Positions 26,187 through 35,143 of a stretch of DNA of 64,000 nt are shown piece by piece. The translations under genes and the position numbers were made by a program. Where the stretch lies: the NCBI GenBank assembly GCA_024234165.1, contig JACKOP010000002.1:682001-746000 (forward strand), given 5' to 3'. The notes beneath the pieces were generated by a model, which ran no database searches, was not told where the DNA came from, and worked only from the letters and a program-made list of their open reading frames with translations. The stretch comes from Pseudomonadales bacterium (GTDB taxonomy: Bacteria > Pseudomonadota > Gammaproteobacteria > Pseudomonadales > UBA5518). Position 1 is the first letter of the stretch; each line of letters begins with the position of its first letter.

Positions 26187-28576
26187 GCGACAGCAGGTTT
26201 GCGCCAGGCAGCCCCGGCATCGCGCCGAGCTGGACCAGCAGCGCCAAGGACCTGGTCGGCTGTTCGCTCGGCCCGGCGCGACTGTGGTTCACGATCGGCC
26301 ACGGCATCGTGAACGAAGTCTACTTTCCGCGGGTGGACATGCCGCAGATCCGCGATCTCGGCTTCATCGTCGCCGACGACGCCGGCTTCTGGTGTGAAGT
26401 CAAGCGCCTCGGCAATTATCGCCTCGAGACCCCGGCGCCCGGCATTCCCGCCGCACACATCGTGCACACGCACGAACGCTTCACGCTGACGCTGCGCATC
26501 ATCGGTGATCCGCAGCGCGACGCGCTGCTGGTCGAAGTCTTGCTTGCAGGCGACGCAACACTGCGCCCCTACGTGCTGCTCGCGTCGCATATCGACGGCA
26601 GCGGCTACGACAACCTGGCGGAAGCCGTCACTCAGGGCACGCGTCGCGTACTGCGCGCAGGGCGCGACGAGCCATCATCGACCTGGCTGGCGCTGGCAGC
26701 GGCCGACCGCAGACAGTGCGATGCGTTTGGCCGCACCAGCGTCGGGCATGTGGGCGCCAGCGACGGATGGCAGGATTTCGATCGCCACGATGCCATGCGC
26801 TGGCAGTACGACCGTGCCGGACCCGGCAACGTGGCGCTGCTCGGCGAACTGCAACGCGAGTGCACGCTTGCACTTGGCTTTGGCACCAGCCCGGAAGCAG
26901 CCACCACGCTGGCCGTCGGTGCGCTGGTACGACCTTTCGTTGCCGCCTGGGAGCAACAGGTGTCCGACTGGCGCAACTGGCATGCCACGATCGCTGCCCC
27001 GGCGTGTGCCCGGTGCGAGCCCGAACTGGCCCGACAGCTGGCGATCTCGGCCATGGTGCTGCACGTGCACCGCGACAAGATCCACCCTGGCGCGATGGTC
27101 GCCAGTCTGAGCATTCCCTGGGGCAACAGCAGCAACCAGCGCGGCGGCTACCACCTGGTATGGCCACGCGACCTGGTCGAGTGCGCGGGTGCCTTGCTCG
27201 CGCTGGGCCAGGAGGCAGAGGCGCGCGACGTATTGCGCTATCTGATCGCCACGCAGCACGCGGACGGCCACTGGAACCAGAACCAGTGGCTCGACGGCAA
27301 ACCGTACTGGCAAGGCGTGCAGCTCGACGAGGCTGCCTTTCCGGTGCTGCTCGCGGCGCTGCTGGCGGAGCGCGAGGCGCTGGGCGGCATCGAGGTGCAC
27401 GACATGGTGCGGCGTGCGCTCGGCTTCATCGTGCGCAACGGCCCCGCCACCGACCAGGACCGCTGGGAAGAAGACGCCGGGGTCAACACGTTCACGCTTG
27501 CGGCGTGCATCGCCGCACTCGCTGCCGGCGCCGGGTTTCTGGAACCCGCAGCCCGTGACTTCGCGCTGGCACTGGCCGATGACTGGAACGCACGCATCGA
27601 GGATTTCACCGCCGTCAGGGACACCGCGCTGGCACGCAGGCTTGGCGTCAGTGGCTACTACGTGCGCGTCGCGCCGCACGCCATCTTCTACGACGACCAG
27701 GCGATGCAGCGCTGCATGCTGATCAAGAACCACCGGGAAGAAACCGCACTGCCCGCCAATGAACAGGTATCCACCGACGCGCTGCAACTGGTGCGCTTCG
27801 GCCTGCGCTGCGCAGACGATCCGCTGGTGCGCGATACCGTCACCGTGATCGATGCCCTGCTGCGTGTCGACACGCCCAGCGGCCCTGCCTGGCGCCGCTA
27901 CAACGGTGACGGCTACGGTGAGCACGAGGATGGCGCACCGTTCGACGGCAGCGGCAGCGGGCGTCCGTGGCCGCTCCTGACCGGTGAGCGCGGCCACTAC
28001 GAACTGCTGGCAGGGCGTGACCCGTTGCCGTATCTGCACGCCATGATGGCAATGGCCAGCCGCGGCGGGATGCTGCCCGAGCAGGTTTGGGACACCGCCG
28101 CGATCCCGTCGCGCCGGCTGTCGCCGGGGCATCCCAGCGGTTCGGCGATGCCGCTCGCCTGGGCACACGCCGAGTTCGTTAAGCTCGCTCTGTCGGTGCA
28201 CGGCTCAAAGCCGTGGGATTGCCCCGCCGCCGTATGGGAACGCTACCGGGGACAGCAATCGACCCCACGGCGCCGCGTCTGGCTCGAACAGGCGCCGACA
28301 GCGCGCATCGACGCGGGCAGCGATGTGTTGCTGTGCCTGCGCGAGCCGGCCCTGGTGCACTGGGGCGTCGACGGCTGGCACGCTACGGCCGACACCCGCA
28401 CGCTCCCGGTACCTGGACTCGACGTCCATGTGGCCGTGCTGCCGAGTGCCGCTCTGCACGCGGGACAACGCATCGACTTCACGTGGCGGCACCAGGAATC
28501 GGGCGAGTGGATCGGCCTCGATCATTGCCTCAAGCTGCTCGACGAAGGCCCCAACACACAAGGAACCTCCCCATGA
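26183..28576 (+). CDS. Glycoside hydrolase family 15 (glucan 1,4-alpha-glucosidase-like)
   Basis: Likely releases glucose from alpha-glucans. The ATG at 26183 overlaps the zwf stop and has GAGGAACGAG upstream, giving 797 residues. An N-terminal beta-sandwich domain (about residues 20-270) precedes the (alpha/alpha)6 barrel. Barrel motifs include YHLVWPRDLVECAGALLALGQ, HWNQNQWLDGKPYWQGVQLDE and the acid-rich RWEEDAGVNTF, which would hold the general acid. No signal peptide is seen, so it acts in the cytoplasm. Trehalase activity, known from some GH15 members, cannot be excluded. Confidence 0.9.
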   Translation: MSDSRFAPGSPGIAPSWTSSAKDLVGCSLGPARLWFTIGHGIVNEVYFPRVDMPQIRDLGFIVADDAGFWCEVKRLGNYRLETPAPGIPAAHIVHTHERFTLTLRIIGDPQRDALLVEVLLAGDATLRPYVLLASHIDGSGYDNLAEAVTQGTRRVLRAGRDEPSSTWLALAAADRRQCDAFGRTSVGHVGASDGWQDFDRHDAMRWQYDRAGPGNVALLGELQRECTLALGFGTSPEAATTLAVGALVRPFVAAWEQQVSDWRNWHATIAAPACARCEPELARQLAISAMVLHVHRDKIHPGAMVASLSIPWGNSSNQRGGYHLVWPRDLVECAGALLALGQEAEARDVLRYLIATQHADGHWNQNQWLDGKPYWQGVQLDEAAFPVLLAALLAEREALGGIEVHDMVRRALGFIVRNGPATDQDRWEEDAGVNTFTLAACIAALAAGAGFLEPAARDFALALADDWNARIEDFTAVRDTALARRLGVSGYYVRVAPHAIFYDDQAMQRCMLIKNHREETALPANEQVSTDALQLVRFGLRCADDPLVRDTVTVIDALLRVDTPSGPAWRRYNGDGYGEHEDGAPFDGSGSGRPWPLLTGERGHYELLAGRDPLPYLHAMMAMASRGGMLPEQVWDTAAIPSRRLSPGHPSGSAMPLAWAHAEFVKLALSVHGSKPWDCPAAVWERYRGQQSTPRRRVWLEQAPTARIDAGSDVLLCLREPALVHWGVDGWHATADTRTLPVPGLDVHVAVLPSAALHAGQRIDFTWRHQESGEWIGLDHCLKLLDEGPNTQGTSP

Positions 28577-28660
28577 GCAGACCGACCCAGAGCGCTCATG
28601 CCGAACGCTTCCGCGCACTGCACGACCGCAGCAACGTACTGCTGCTGCCAAACGCATTTC
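28573..28660 (+). pseudogene. N-terminal stub of an isocitrate lyase/PEP mutase family protein
   Basis: ATG 28573 overlaps the GH15 stop by ATGA. The first 28 residues (...AERFRALHDRSNVLLLPNA) match the typical N-terminus of the PEP mutase/isocitrate lyase superfamily, where LLLPNAWDAASAR is expected. Homology stops abruptly after LLLPNA, exactly where the end of the oppositely oriented DUF2892 gene begins (28664). The open frame continues to about 28740 with unrelated residues. I read this as a gene cut by a deletion or rearrangement. Confidence 0.6.
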
Positions 28661-28663
28661 ACC

Positions 28664-28861
28664 TCAGGACCGGTCTTTCAGCGGGCAGGTATTCATGCCG
28701 AACGGCAGGTAGGCCGGGCAGAAACGGAACACCCCGGTGAGTACGGGAACCACCCCGATCCAGCCCCACCAGCCAACGGTACCGGTCACAGCCAGGGTGA
28801 TCAGCACCAACCCGATCACGATGCGAACGATGCGGTCGATTCCGCCGACATTGGCTTTCAT
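28664..28861 (-). CDS. DUF2892 (YgaP transmembrane-like) small inner-membrane protein
   Basis: A 65-residue protein, MKANVGGIDRIVRIVIGLVL at its N-terminus, with two hydrophobic helices and the family ending FCPAYLPFGMNTCPL. A GGAGG site precedes ATG 28859-28861. DUF2892 forms the membrane part of the rhodanese YgaP in E. coli, but here it stands alone with no rhodanese domain. Function unknown. Confidence 0.85.
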   Translation of the reverse strand: MKANVGGIDRIVRIVIGLVLITLAVTGTVGWWGWIGVVPVLTGVFRFCPAYLPFGMNTCPLKDRS

Positions 28862-29116
28862 GGCAACCTCCTGGTTCGATGGCAAAATCAGGTCGCTCGT
28901 CAGACGTCCGACCTGCACAACAACGGCACGTGCAACGGGCGCAGAAAACGTGCGCCACCTGGCCCCTGTGTGTCTTGCAACGTGCGCGCACCCGCAGCGT
29001 AGCATCTCTGGCGCTAGCAGCGCTGCTTGAACGCAGCACGCTGGACGAACTGGCATGACGCTTGTCATCATGCCCGGAAGCCGCGTTCCCGTATCCCATG
29101 CCCGACGGAGCACATC
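28862..29116. other. Intergenic region without recognised gene
   Basis: This 255-bp gap separates the divergent DUF2892 gene and the lipoprotein gene and should contain their promoters. No coding frame with family character, RNA gene or strong repeat was recognised. Confidence 0.4.
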
Positions 29117-29632
29117 ATGCTCACACGCCTTGCCGTACTGACGATGGCGCTGCTCGCAGCAGCCTGCGCGAAGACGGACGAAGACGTGCAAGGCCTGCCT
29201 CCGCCCGTGGTCAAGGCGATCGATGCATTTGCAGAGGAATGCGCAGCAGCCGGCGGTGTGGCGAACACCCGCGACGCAGCGCGCCGAGTCGACCTGAACG
29301 GCGACAAGCGAGCCGACTTCGTTGTCTATGCAGGGTGGATCCCCTGTGACAATGCGCCCGGTGTATTCGGTGATCGGACGAAAGTTCTGATGGTCTTTGC
29401 CGGCGACACCGGTGACGACGCACAGCAGGCATTCAGCGATGACGTATACGACGCGACAGTCGAAACCCGCGACTCCCGGCAAGAATTGTGGCTGACGACA
29501 TCCGGGGAAGAGTGCGGCCGCACGCAGGCTGCGGCCTTCGCCGACGAAACATTCTGTGACCGCCAGCTCGTCTGGACCACGGCTGGCCGGTTCGAACTCG
29601 CCCCCCTGGACGCCGCCCGTCTGCTGAAGTGA
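29117..29632 (+). CDS. Putative lipoprotein with EF-hand-like segment
   Basis: No family was recognised by name. From ATG 29117 the 171-residue precursor has a short signal and lipobox ending at Cys17 (LAAACAK). A central DLNGDKRADFVVYAG resembles the calcium-binding DxNxDxxxD loops found in FG-GAP or dockerin-like proteins. Four further cysteines could form disulfides. Export and lipid attachment are well supported; function is unknown. Confidence 0.75.
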   Translation: MLTRLAVLTMALLAAACAKTDEDVQGLPPPVVKAIDAFAEECAAAGGVANTRDAARRVDLNGDKRADFVVYAGWIPCDNAPGVFGDRTKVLMVFAGDTGDDAQQAFSDDVYDATVETRDSRQELWLTTSGEECGRTQAAAFADETFCDRQLVWTTAGRFELAPLDAARLLK

Positions 29633-29657
29633 TCAGCACCTGCGTGTTGGATAATCC

Positions 29658-29673
29658 TCCCCGTAACCGGGGA
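29658..29673. terminator. Possible bidirectional terminator hairpin
   Basis: A 6-bp GC-rich stem (TCCCCG/CGGGGA) with a 4-base loop lies in the 51-bp space between two convergent genes. There is no clear T-run on either side, so this is only a candidate. Confidence 0.35.
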
Positions 29674-29683
29674 TTCCGGGTCG

Positions 29684-30226
29684 TCAACCAGGCTGCAGCG
29701 CGAGTGCGGCCGCTTTGATCTGCGTCAGCAACGCCTTCTGGCCCCGGTAGATCCAATAGATGCCACCCAACCCGATGCCCGCCATGATGATCGCCGAACC
29801 TATGTTGCCATTTGTCATGTCATAAAAGCCCGCCGCGATGAAAATCGCAGTAACGATCAGCAGCATGTTGTAGAAAGGCGGTCCGGCAAGATCATTCACC
29901 GGTTTACGGATCACGTGGATCGCACCGGTATCGTGGTTGACGATACCCAGATACGGACCTTCGGTCTTGCCGTTCTTGATCCCCCAGAAGATGGACGCCC
30001 TCGATCCTGCCCGGGCGCTGAACCCCGAGTCCTCGATCTGCAGCGAGCGTTCCGATCCGTCACTGGCCCGCACGAAAATATTGTTGTAGTGGGTGGTGGA
30101 AGTCGGGTGGTTGGCGTCTCTCGACACTTCCGTATAGCTGGATTTCTGTTGCTCCACGACCTCTCCGCTGAACGCGTGGAGATCGATGCGCTTGCTTCCG
30201 GCATTGACGCTTGCAAAGGCAGCCAT
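29684..30226 (-). CDS. Hypothetical two-TM membrane protein
   Basis: A 180-residue protein not matched to a named family. The N-terminal 110 residues look soluble, with beta-rich character (RIDLHAFSGEVVEQQKSSYT, NNIFVRASDGSERSLQIEDS). Two adjacent TM helices follow at about 118-135 and 142-160, and then a short basic C-terminus. Codon pattern and a clean ATG support it being real. It is convergent with the lipoprotein gene and 155 bp from wrbA. Confidence 0.7.
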   Translation of the reverse strand: MAAFASVNAGSKRIDLHAFSGEVVEQQKSSYTEVSRDANHPTSTTHYNNIFVRASDGSERSLQIEDSGFSARAGSRASIFWGIKNGKTEGPYLGIVNHDTGAIHVIRKPVNDLAGPPFYNMLLIVTAIFIAAGFYDMTNGNIGSAIIMAGIGLGGIYWIYRGQKALLTQIKAAALALQPG

Positions 30227-30381
30227 GGTCGAGACCTCGATTTTTATCAGGGAGTGGGTCGGACGCCGTCCAGTCTACGTGCGAAATAATTCACCTGTCA
30301 CCAGCGCGGAAAAATATATGACGGCAGATCAATGCCCGCGACGGCAAATGCGTCATCACCCCCTGCGACGCCCTCCGGCCC

Positions 30382-30972
30382 TCAACCGAGCTTCTGTGCC
30401 ACCTCCACCAGGCGGCGGGCCTGGTGGCTGATCGACGCACTGGCGTCGTCGCCGAACTCGGCTCCCTGGGTGTGGCTGTAGCCGTACGGGTTGCCGCCGG
30501 TCTTGAAGATCGCTGCGTCTGTGTAGCCCGGCGCAACGATGATCGAACCCCAGTGAATCGCGCTGACGTAGAACGACAACAGTGTCGTTTCCTGCCCGCC
30601 GTGCATGTTCTGCGCCGATGACATCGCCGAAACGGCCTTGTTGGCGAAACCTCCCTTGGCCCAGAAACCGCCCAGCGTGTCGATGAACGCGCGCATCTGA
30701 CTCGCCATGTTGCCAAAGCGGGTCGGCGCCGAGAACAGGTAGGCATTCGCCCACTCCATGTCCGCAATCGTCGCCACCGGCACATGAGCCGTCTGTTCGG
30801 CGTGTGCCCGCCATGGATCGACACCGGCAACGATCTCGGCGGGCACGGTCTCCGGAACTTTCAGCAGACGCACTTCGGCACCTGCTTCACGTGCCGCTCC
30901 GGCTGCGATTTCGGCCATGCGATGGTTGGTGCCGTAGGTCGAGTAGTAGACGACGGCCAGCTTCACGCTCAT
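30382..30972 (-). CDS. wrbA: NAD(P)H:quinone oxidoreductase WrbA
   Basis: FMN-dependent flavodoxin-like enzyme reducing quinones by two electrons. From ATG 30970-30972, preceded by AAGGAGAG, it has 196 residues. The flavin phosphate loop region VVYYSTYGTNHRMA is at the N-terminus. Also seen are FSAPTRFGNMASQMRAFID and the central SFYVSAIHWGSIIVAPGY. These match type IV WrbA. It stands alone, with no neighbouring genes that suggest a pathway. Confidence 0.93.
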   Translation of the reverse strand: MSVKLAVVYYSTYGTNHRMAEIAAGAAREAGAEVRLLKVPETVPAEIVAGVDPWRAHAEQTAHVPVATIADMEWANAYLFSAPTRFGNMASQMRAFIDTLGGFWAKGGFANKAVSAMSSAQNMHGGQETTLLSFYVSAIHWGSIIVAPGYTDAAIFKTGGNPYGYSHTQGAEFGDDASASISHQARRLVEVAQKLG

Positions 30973-31347
30973 GGGACTCTCCTTATCAGGTTTGCACGAA
31001 CTGGTTTTCAGCCGGCGCGAAACCCCACCGATACGACTCACCCGCCTCCGGCAGCGAACCCATCCGCATGCGTGCGTGCCGGCACCCTGGCGACGCTGCG
31101 CTCGCAGCACACGCCACGCGTCGATATAGGCGTCCCGGACCCCGCATCTTTCGCCTCGGCGTCGCCCTTCAGGATGCTGCATGTAGTGCGGAACAGCAAC
31201 CTGCTGGTGTCGCGCTGCTGCTGTCGCGCCGGCAAGCTCGAAGGCAGCCCCGTCACCACAACACTGCCCCTGCAACCCGCTCTGCGTCGATCGACTGCTG
31301 GCCGTTTGGGTTTACCATCCGCGCGCCAACTCATCCGAAGCATATGC
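30973..31347. other. 375-bp gap between divergent wrbA and acyltransferase
   Basis: No supported gene, RNA or repeat was recognised here. Frames stay open across it on both strands but show no family-like residues, as expected for high-GC sequence. Promoters for both flanking genes should lie here; no clear -35/-10 pair was found. Confidence 0.4.
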
Positions 31348-33450
31348 ATGCGAACAGCCACCGGCCCACACAGCAACGACTCGACCCGCGCAGAGAATGA
31401 TCGGACAACATCACGACGTCCGGATATCCAGGGATTGCGCGCGATCGCCGTGGTCATGGTCGTTGCCTACCATGCAGGCCTTCCCGTACCGGGCGGATTC
31501 GTCGGCGTGGACGTATTCTTCGTGATCTCGGGTTTCGTGATCGTGCAGATGCTGCAACGCGAGTGGAACTCGACCGGGAAGATCGACTTTCGTCAATTCT
31601 ATCTGCGCCGCTTCAAGCGGCTGACTCCGGCGCTTGCGTTGATGCTTGCCGTCGTCATCGTAGCGGCTGCGTTCATCCTTTCTCCGCTCGGCAGCCAGCA
31701 AACCGCTGCCAAGACGACCGTCGCTGCAATCCTTCTGCTCGCCAATCTCGTGATCGCGAGGACAACCGGAGGCTATTTCGATGCGCCCGCCGAAACGAAC
31801 CCCTTGCTGCATTGCTGGTCGCTGTCGGTCGAGGAGCAGTTCTACCTTCTGTTTCCTGCGCTGCTGGCTGCGTGCTGGGCCTGGGGACGATATCGCAGCA
31901 ACAGCAGCCCGCAACGCATCGCGCTCATCGGCGTCGTCGCGGTAACTCTGGTATCCGTGATTTTCAGCAGCCTCAACGTCCTTGCTCCGGATTCCCGGTC
32001 CGCACACTACCTCGCGAACTTCTATTCACCCCTCAGCAGAGCCTGGGAGTTCGGTGCCGGTGCACTGCTGGCCGTCTCCGGGATGAGCGGCAGGCGCTTC
32101 AGGCGAAGCGTTTGTATTGCCATGAGTGCTCTTGGGCTGGCGGCACTGGCTGTTTCGGGCCTGATCATCAACGGGTCCGTAGCATTCCCCGGCCCCTGGA
32201 CGGCTCTGCCCGTCGCCGGTTCCGTACTGCTGCTTCTGGGTGGGGGCAGATCCGACCATGCGGTTGCCAAAGTGCTGGGCAGCCGACCATTCGCGAAGGC
32301 AGGAGACTGGTCTTACTCGATCTATCTATGGCATTGGCCATTCATCGTATTCGCCGGCCTCCTCTGGCCGGGAGATGCAGGCGTGAAGTTGGCAGCAGCG
32401 ATGCTTTCGGTCGTACCGGCACTGGCATCGTTCCGCTGGCTCGAGGAGCCGCTGCGAGCGCGCCAGGACGTCGGCGCGCACCGCGTATTCTCGATGGTGC
32501 TCGCGACTGTCCTGCCGACACTCGTGCTCGCATTGGGTCTCGCTGCGGGTTCTCGCGTGCTCCGCTCCATGCCGGGAGTGGCCGAGGCACGGGTCGCGGT
32601 GTCGACAAGACACGCCCCCAGTGAACGAGGCTGCCTCAGCCGCGGGCCATTCAGTCCGGATCTCGTGAAAGCATGCTGGTGGAACGGGGATGTCGAAGCC
32701 TCTCCCATATATCTGGTCGGCGACTCGAACGCCTGGCACTTCGCCGAGGCCGTGCTGGGGGCCGCTCACTCGCTGCAACGGCCAGCGTGGATTTTCACCA
32801 CCCCGTCCTGCCCGCTCATCCAGCATCTGGAAATCCGTGCCGTCGGCCGAAGCCCCTATTTCCCGCAAGCGTGGCCGCTCACGGAGTTTGCACACTGCAC
32901 GGCGTATGCACGGTTCACGATCGACTCGCTCGCGCAGGCCACGCCCGGCGTCGTCGTGATCGCCGGTCTCGATCAGTACTGGTGGGACCCCACGCTCAGT
33001 GTTCGTCTCGGCACCGGGCAGCCTGTGGTCGATTCCGTCGGCAAGGCGCGTGTTTTCCGCGAAGGCATCGCTGCGACGGTTTCGCGGCTCGAAGCGGCCG
33101 GGCATCGCGTCGTCCTGGTTCAGTCGATCCCCACGTTTCGCAATCCGGCACCACCATGGGATCCGCGAGCGTGCACGAACGTCGCAGTGCTCCGGGGAAC
33201 GTGCGGACGAACAGTCCCCGTGGCGGTCATCGAGCCGATCCAGGAGCCATCCCGGCAGGCGCTGAGCGAGGCGGCAACCTTGACCGGAAGCCATGTGCTC
33301 GACTTGCGGAACGTGCTGTGCCCGGACGGACTGTGCAGCACGCACCGCGGCCGTGAGTGGCTGTACATGGACGCCACGCACCTCAGCGTCCAGACCAGCC
33401 GGGAGCTTGCTCCGTTCTTTGTGCAGGCCATCGACGCGGCCTCGCGATAG
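31348..33450 (+). CDS. OafA/YrhL-type acyltransferase with C-terminal SGNH domain
   Basis: Inner-membrane acyltransferase that probably O-acetylates a surface polysaccharide or peptidoglycan-like target. From ATG 31348 it has 700 residues. The N-terminal acyltransferase-3 domain begins DIQGLRAIAVVMVVAYHAG, with FVGVDVFFVISGFVI and about ten TM helices to residue 390 or so. The SGNH hydrolase-like domain follows, with YLVGDSNAWHF as block I and the late YMDATHLS as the Asp/His block. No O-antigen cluster is nearby, so the acceptor is unknown. Confidence 0.9.
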   Translation: MRTATGPHSNDSTRAENDRTTSRRPDIQGLRAIAVVMVVAYHAGLPVPGGFVGVDVFFVISGFVIVQMLQREWNSTGKIDFRQFYLRRFKRLTPALALMLAVVIVAAAFILSPLGSQQTAAKTTVAAILLLANLVIARTTGGYFDAPAETNPLLHCWSLSVEEQFYLLFPALLAACWAWGRYRSNSSPQRIALIGVVAVTLVSVIFSSLNVLAPDSRSAHYLANFYSPLSRAWEFGAGALLAVSGMSGRRFRRSVCIAMSALGLAALAVSGLIINGSVAFPGPWTALPVAGSVLLLLGGGRSDHAVAKVLGSRPFAKAGDWSYSIYLWHWPFIVFAGLLWPGDAGVKLAAAMLSVVPALASFRWLEEPLRARQDVGAHRVFSMVLATVLPTLVLALGLAAGSRVLRSMPGVAEARVAVSTRHAPSERGCLSRGPFSPDLVKACWWNGDVEASPIYLVGDSNAWHFAEAVLGAAHSLQRPAWIFTTPSCPLIQHLEIRAVGRSPYFPQAWPLTEFAHCTAYARFTIDSLAQATPGVVVIAGLDQYWWDPTLSVRLGTGQPVVDSVGKARVFREGIAATVSRLEAAGHRVVLVQSIPTFRNPAPPWDPRACTNVAVLRGTCGRTVPVAVIEPIQEPSRQALSEAATLTGSHVLDLRNVLCPDGLCSTHRGREWLYMDATHLSVQTSRELAPFFVQAIDAASR

Positions 33451-33669
33451 CGGACGCGGACCCTCTGGAGCGAACGACTGGACGTGCACCCCGTCGATGC
33501 GGTGGCGATGTCTCCAAACGATTGCGCCCGGAGGTGCCTTGCTGGCCAGCGGCCCGGCATGGGCAGTCACGAGATCGAAAGTGGCATGCCCAACAGGCGC
33601 TCGATGAGCGTTTCCGCGGGCAAGCAGACCCAAGGCACGGCCGAGCGCAGCAGAAAATCTCCTGCCATG
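33451..33669. other. Intergenic region without recognised gene
   Basis: A 219-bp gap between convergent genes (the acyltransferase and the PLP decarboxylase). Frames remain open on the minus strand but no family was recognised. No clear terminator hairpin was found. Confidence 0.35.
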
Positions 33670-35127
33670 TCAGCATGCAGAAGCAGCTTCGGCCAGCAGC
33701 ACCGCTGCCTCCTGCGCAATATCGTCCACGCATGCTTCCACCTCCGCGCGCCGCGAGCGGAAACTCAACACACAGATGCGTCCAAGGTAGCGCTCTCCGA
33801 CCTGTGCACCAGTCAGCATCACCCGACCGCGCGCCGTCACGCGCTCCATCAACGCCTGCGTCGCCCGGTTGCGCGCGTCCTGCGTTGCGAGACGATCGTT
33901 CTCCAGGTGGAAGGCAAGCAACGAGAGTTGTGGCCTCGCGTCGATGACGATGCCGGGAACGGCGGCGAGCTGCTCCGCAGCCCACAGCGCCAGCTCGCGC
34001 TTTTCGGTCAGCGCCGCTCGATAACGCGCTGCACCGTAGAACTTCAGCGTCAACCACACCCGCAGGCCGGAAAACGCACGGGACAGGTCCGGGCCGTACT
34101 GTGCCGGATCGTAGAACTCGCTCTGGTTGTCGGGCAGGTAGCCGGCCGTCGAGGAATGCAGCGCGCGCAGAGCTTCACCGTCGCGCACCAACAGTGCCCC
34201 GGTACCGTAGGGCAGGAACAGTCCCTTGTGCGGATCGAGCGTCAGCGAGTCCGCGCGTGACAGCCCGGCGAGCAGACCACGCAGCTCGGGCACCATATGG
34301 AAAAAACCGCCGTATGCGCCATCGACGTGATGCCACAACCCTTCGCGCGCAGCCAGGTCGGCCACCGCGTCCAGCGGGTCCACCGCACCGGTATTGGTGG
34401 TGCCAGCGGTCGAGAACACCATGAAGGGTTTCAGGCCGCTGGCACGGTCGGCCCTGATCGCAGCCGCGAGTTCGTCCACGCGCATGCGAAAGTCCGCGTC
34501 GGCCGCGATCGTGCGCACCCGATCGTGCGCGATACCGGCAAGCCGTGCCGCCTTCACGATCGAATGATGCGACTGCGAGGACACATACAGCGTGCCGGAA
34601 CGGATGTCCGTGCCAAGTTTCTGCTCGCGCGCACAGGCGATCGCACTGAACATCGCCATCGAACCACCGGTGGTGAACAGTCCCCGCGCGGTCTCCGGAA
34701 ACTGCATCCACTCGCACAGCCACTCGAGCGCGTTGGCCTCGAGCTGCACCAGCGCCGGTGCTGCCTGCCAGATCCCCGTGTAGCGGTTCACGCTGCCGGC
34801 GATGAAATCCGCCAGTGCGGCGGTAAACACACCACCACCCGGGATATACGCGAAGTAACCCGGACTGGCCGTGTTGAACGATCGCGGTATCCACTGCTCG
34901 AACAGCGGATCGAGCAATGCATCGAGGTCCGTACCTGACTCGGGTGCTGGTTCACGCAGCGATCGGCACAGACTTTCGACTCCGGCAAGGGCACCACAGA
35001 CCGGTGCAGCACGCAGCCCTGCCAAATGCGAGACCACGCGCTGCGTCACTGCCGCAGTCATCGCCCGCATCCGTTCCGGCGGCAGATCGAGATCGGCGGG
35101 ATCGGCTGCAACAAACGTATCGGACAT
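33670..35127 (-). CDS. Pyridoxal-dependent group II decarboxylase (aromatic amino acid decarboxylase type)
   Basis: Probably decarboxylates an amino acid to an amine in the cytoplasm. From ATG 35125-35127, with GGAG 12 bases upstream, it has 485 residues. The PLP lysine is Lys301 in SLTLDPHKGLFLPYG; the ring-stacking His is around 188 in SSQSHHSIVKAA and the PLP-pairing Asp269 is in HHVDGAYGG. It is 16 bp downstream of the tyrosine phosphatase gene. Which amino acid is used cannot be told from these motifs. Confidence 0.88.
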   Translation of the reverse strand: MSDTFVAADPADLDLPPERMRAMTAAVTQRVVSHLAGLRAAPVCGALAGVESLCRSLREPAPESGTDLDALLDPLFEQWIPRSFNTASPGYFAYIPGGGVFTAALADFIAGSVNRYTGIWQAAPALVQLEANALEWLCEWMQFPETARGLFTTGGSMAMFSAIACAREQKLGTDIRSGTLYVSSQSHHSIVKAARLAGIAHDRVRTIAADADFRMRVDELAAAIRADRASGLKPFMVFSTAGTTNTGAVDPLDAVADLAAREGLWHHVDGAYGGFFHMVPELRGLLAGLSRADSLTLDPHKGLFLPYGTGALLVRDGEALRALHSSTAGYLPDNQSEFYDPAQYGPDLSRAFSGLRVWLTLKFYGAARYRAALTEKRELALWAAEQLAAVPGIVIDARPQLSLLAFHLENDRLATQDARNRATQALMERVTARGRVMLTGAQVGERYLGRICVLSFRSRRAEVEACVDDIAQEAAVLLAEAASAC

Positions 35128-35143
35128 CTCCCGACGCTCCACG

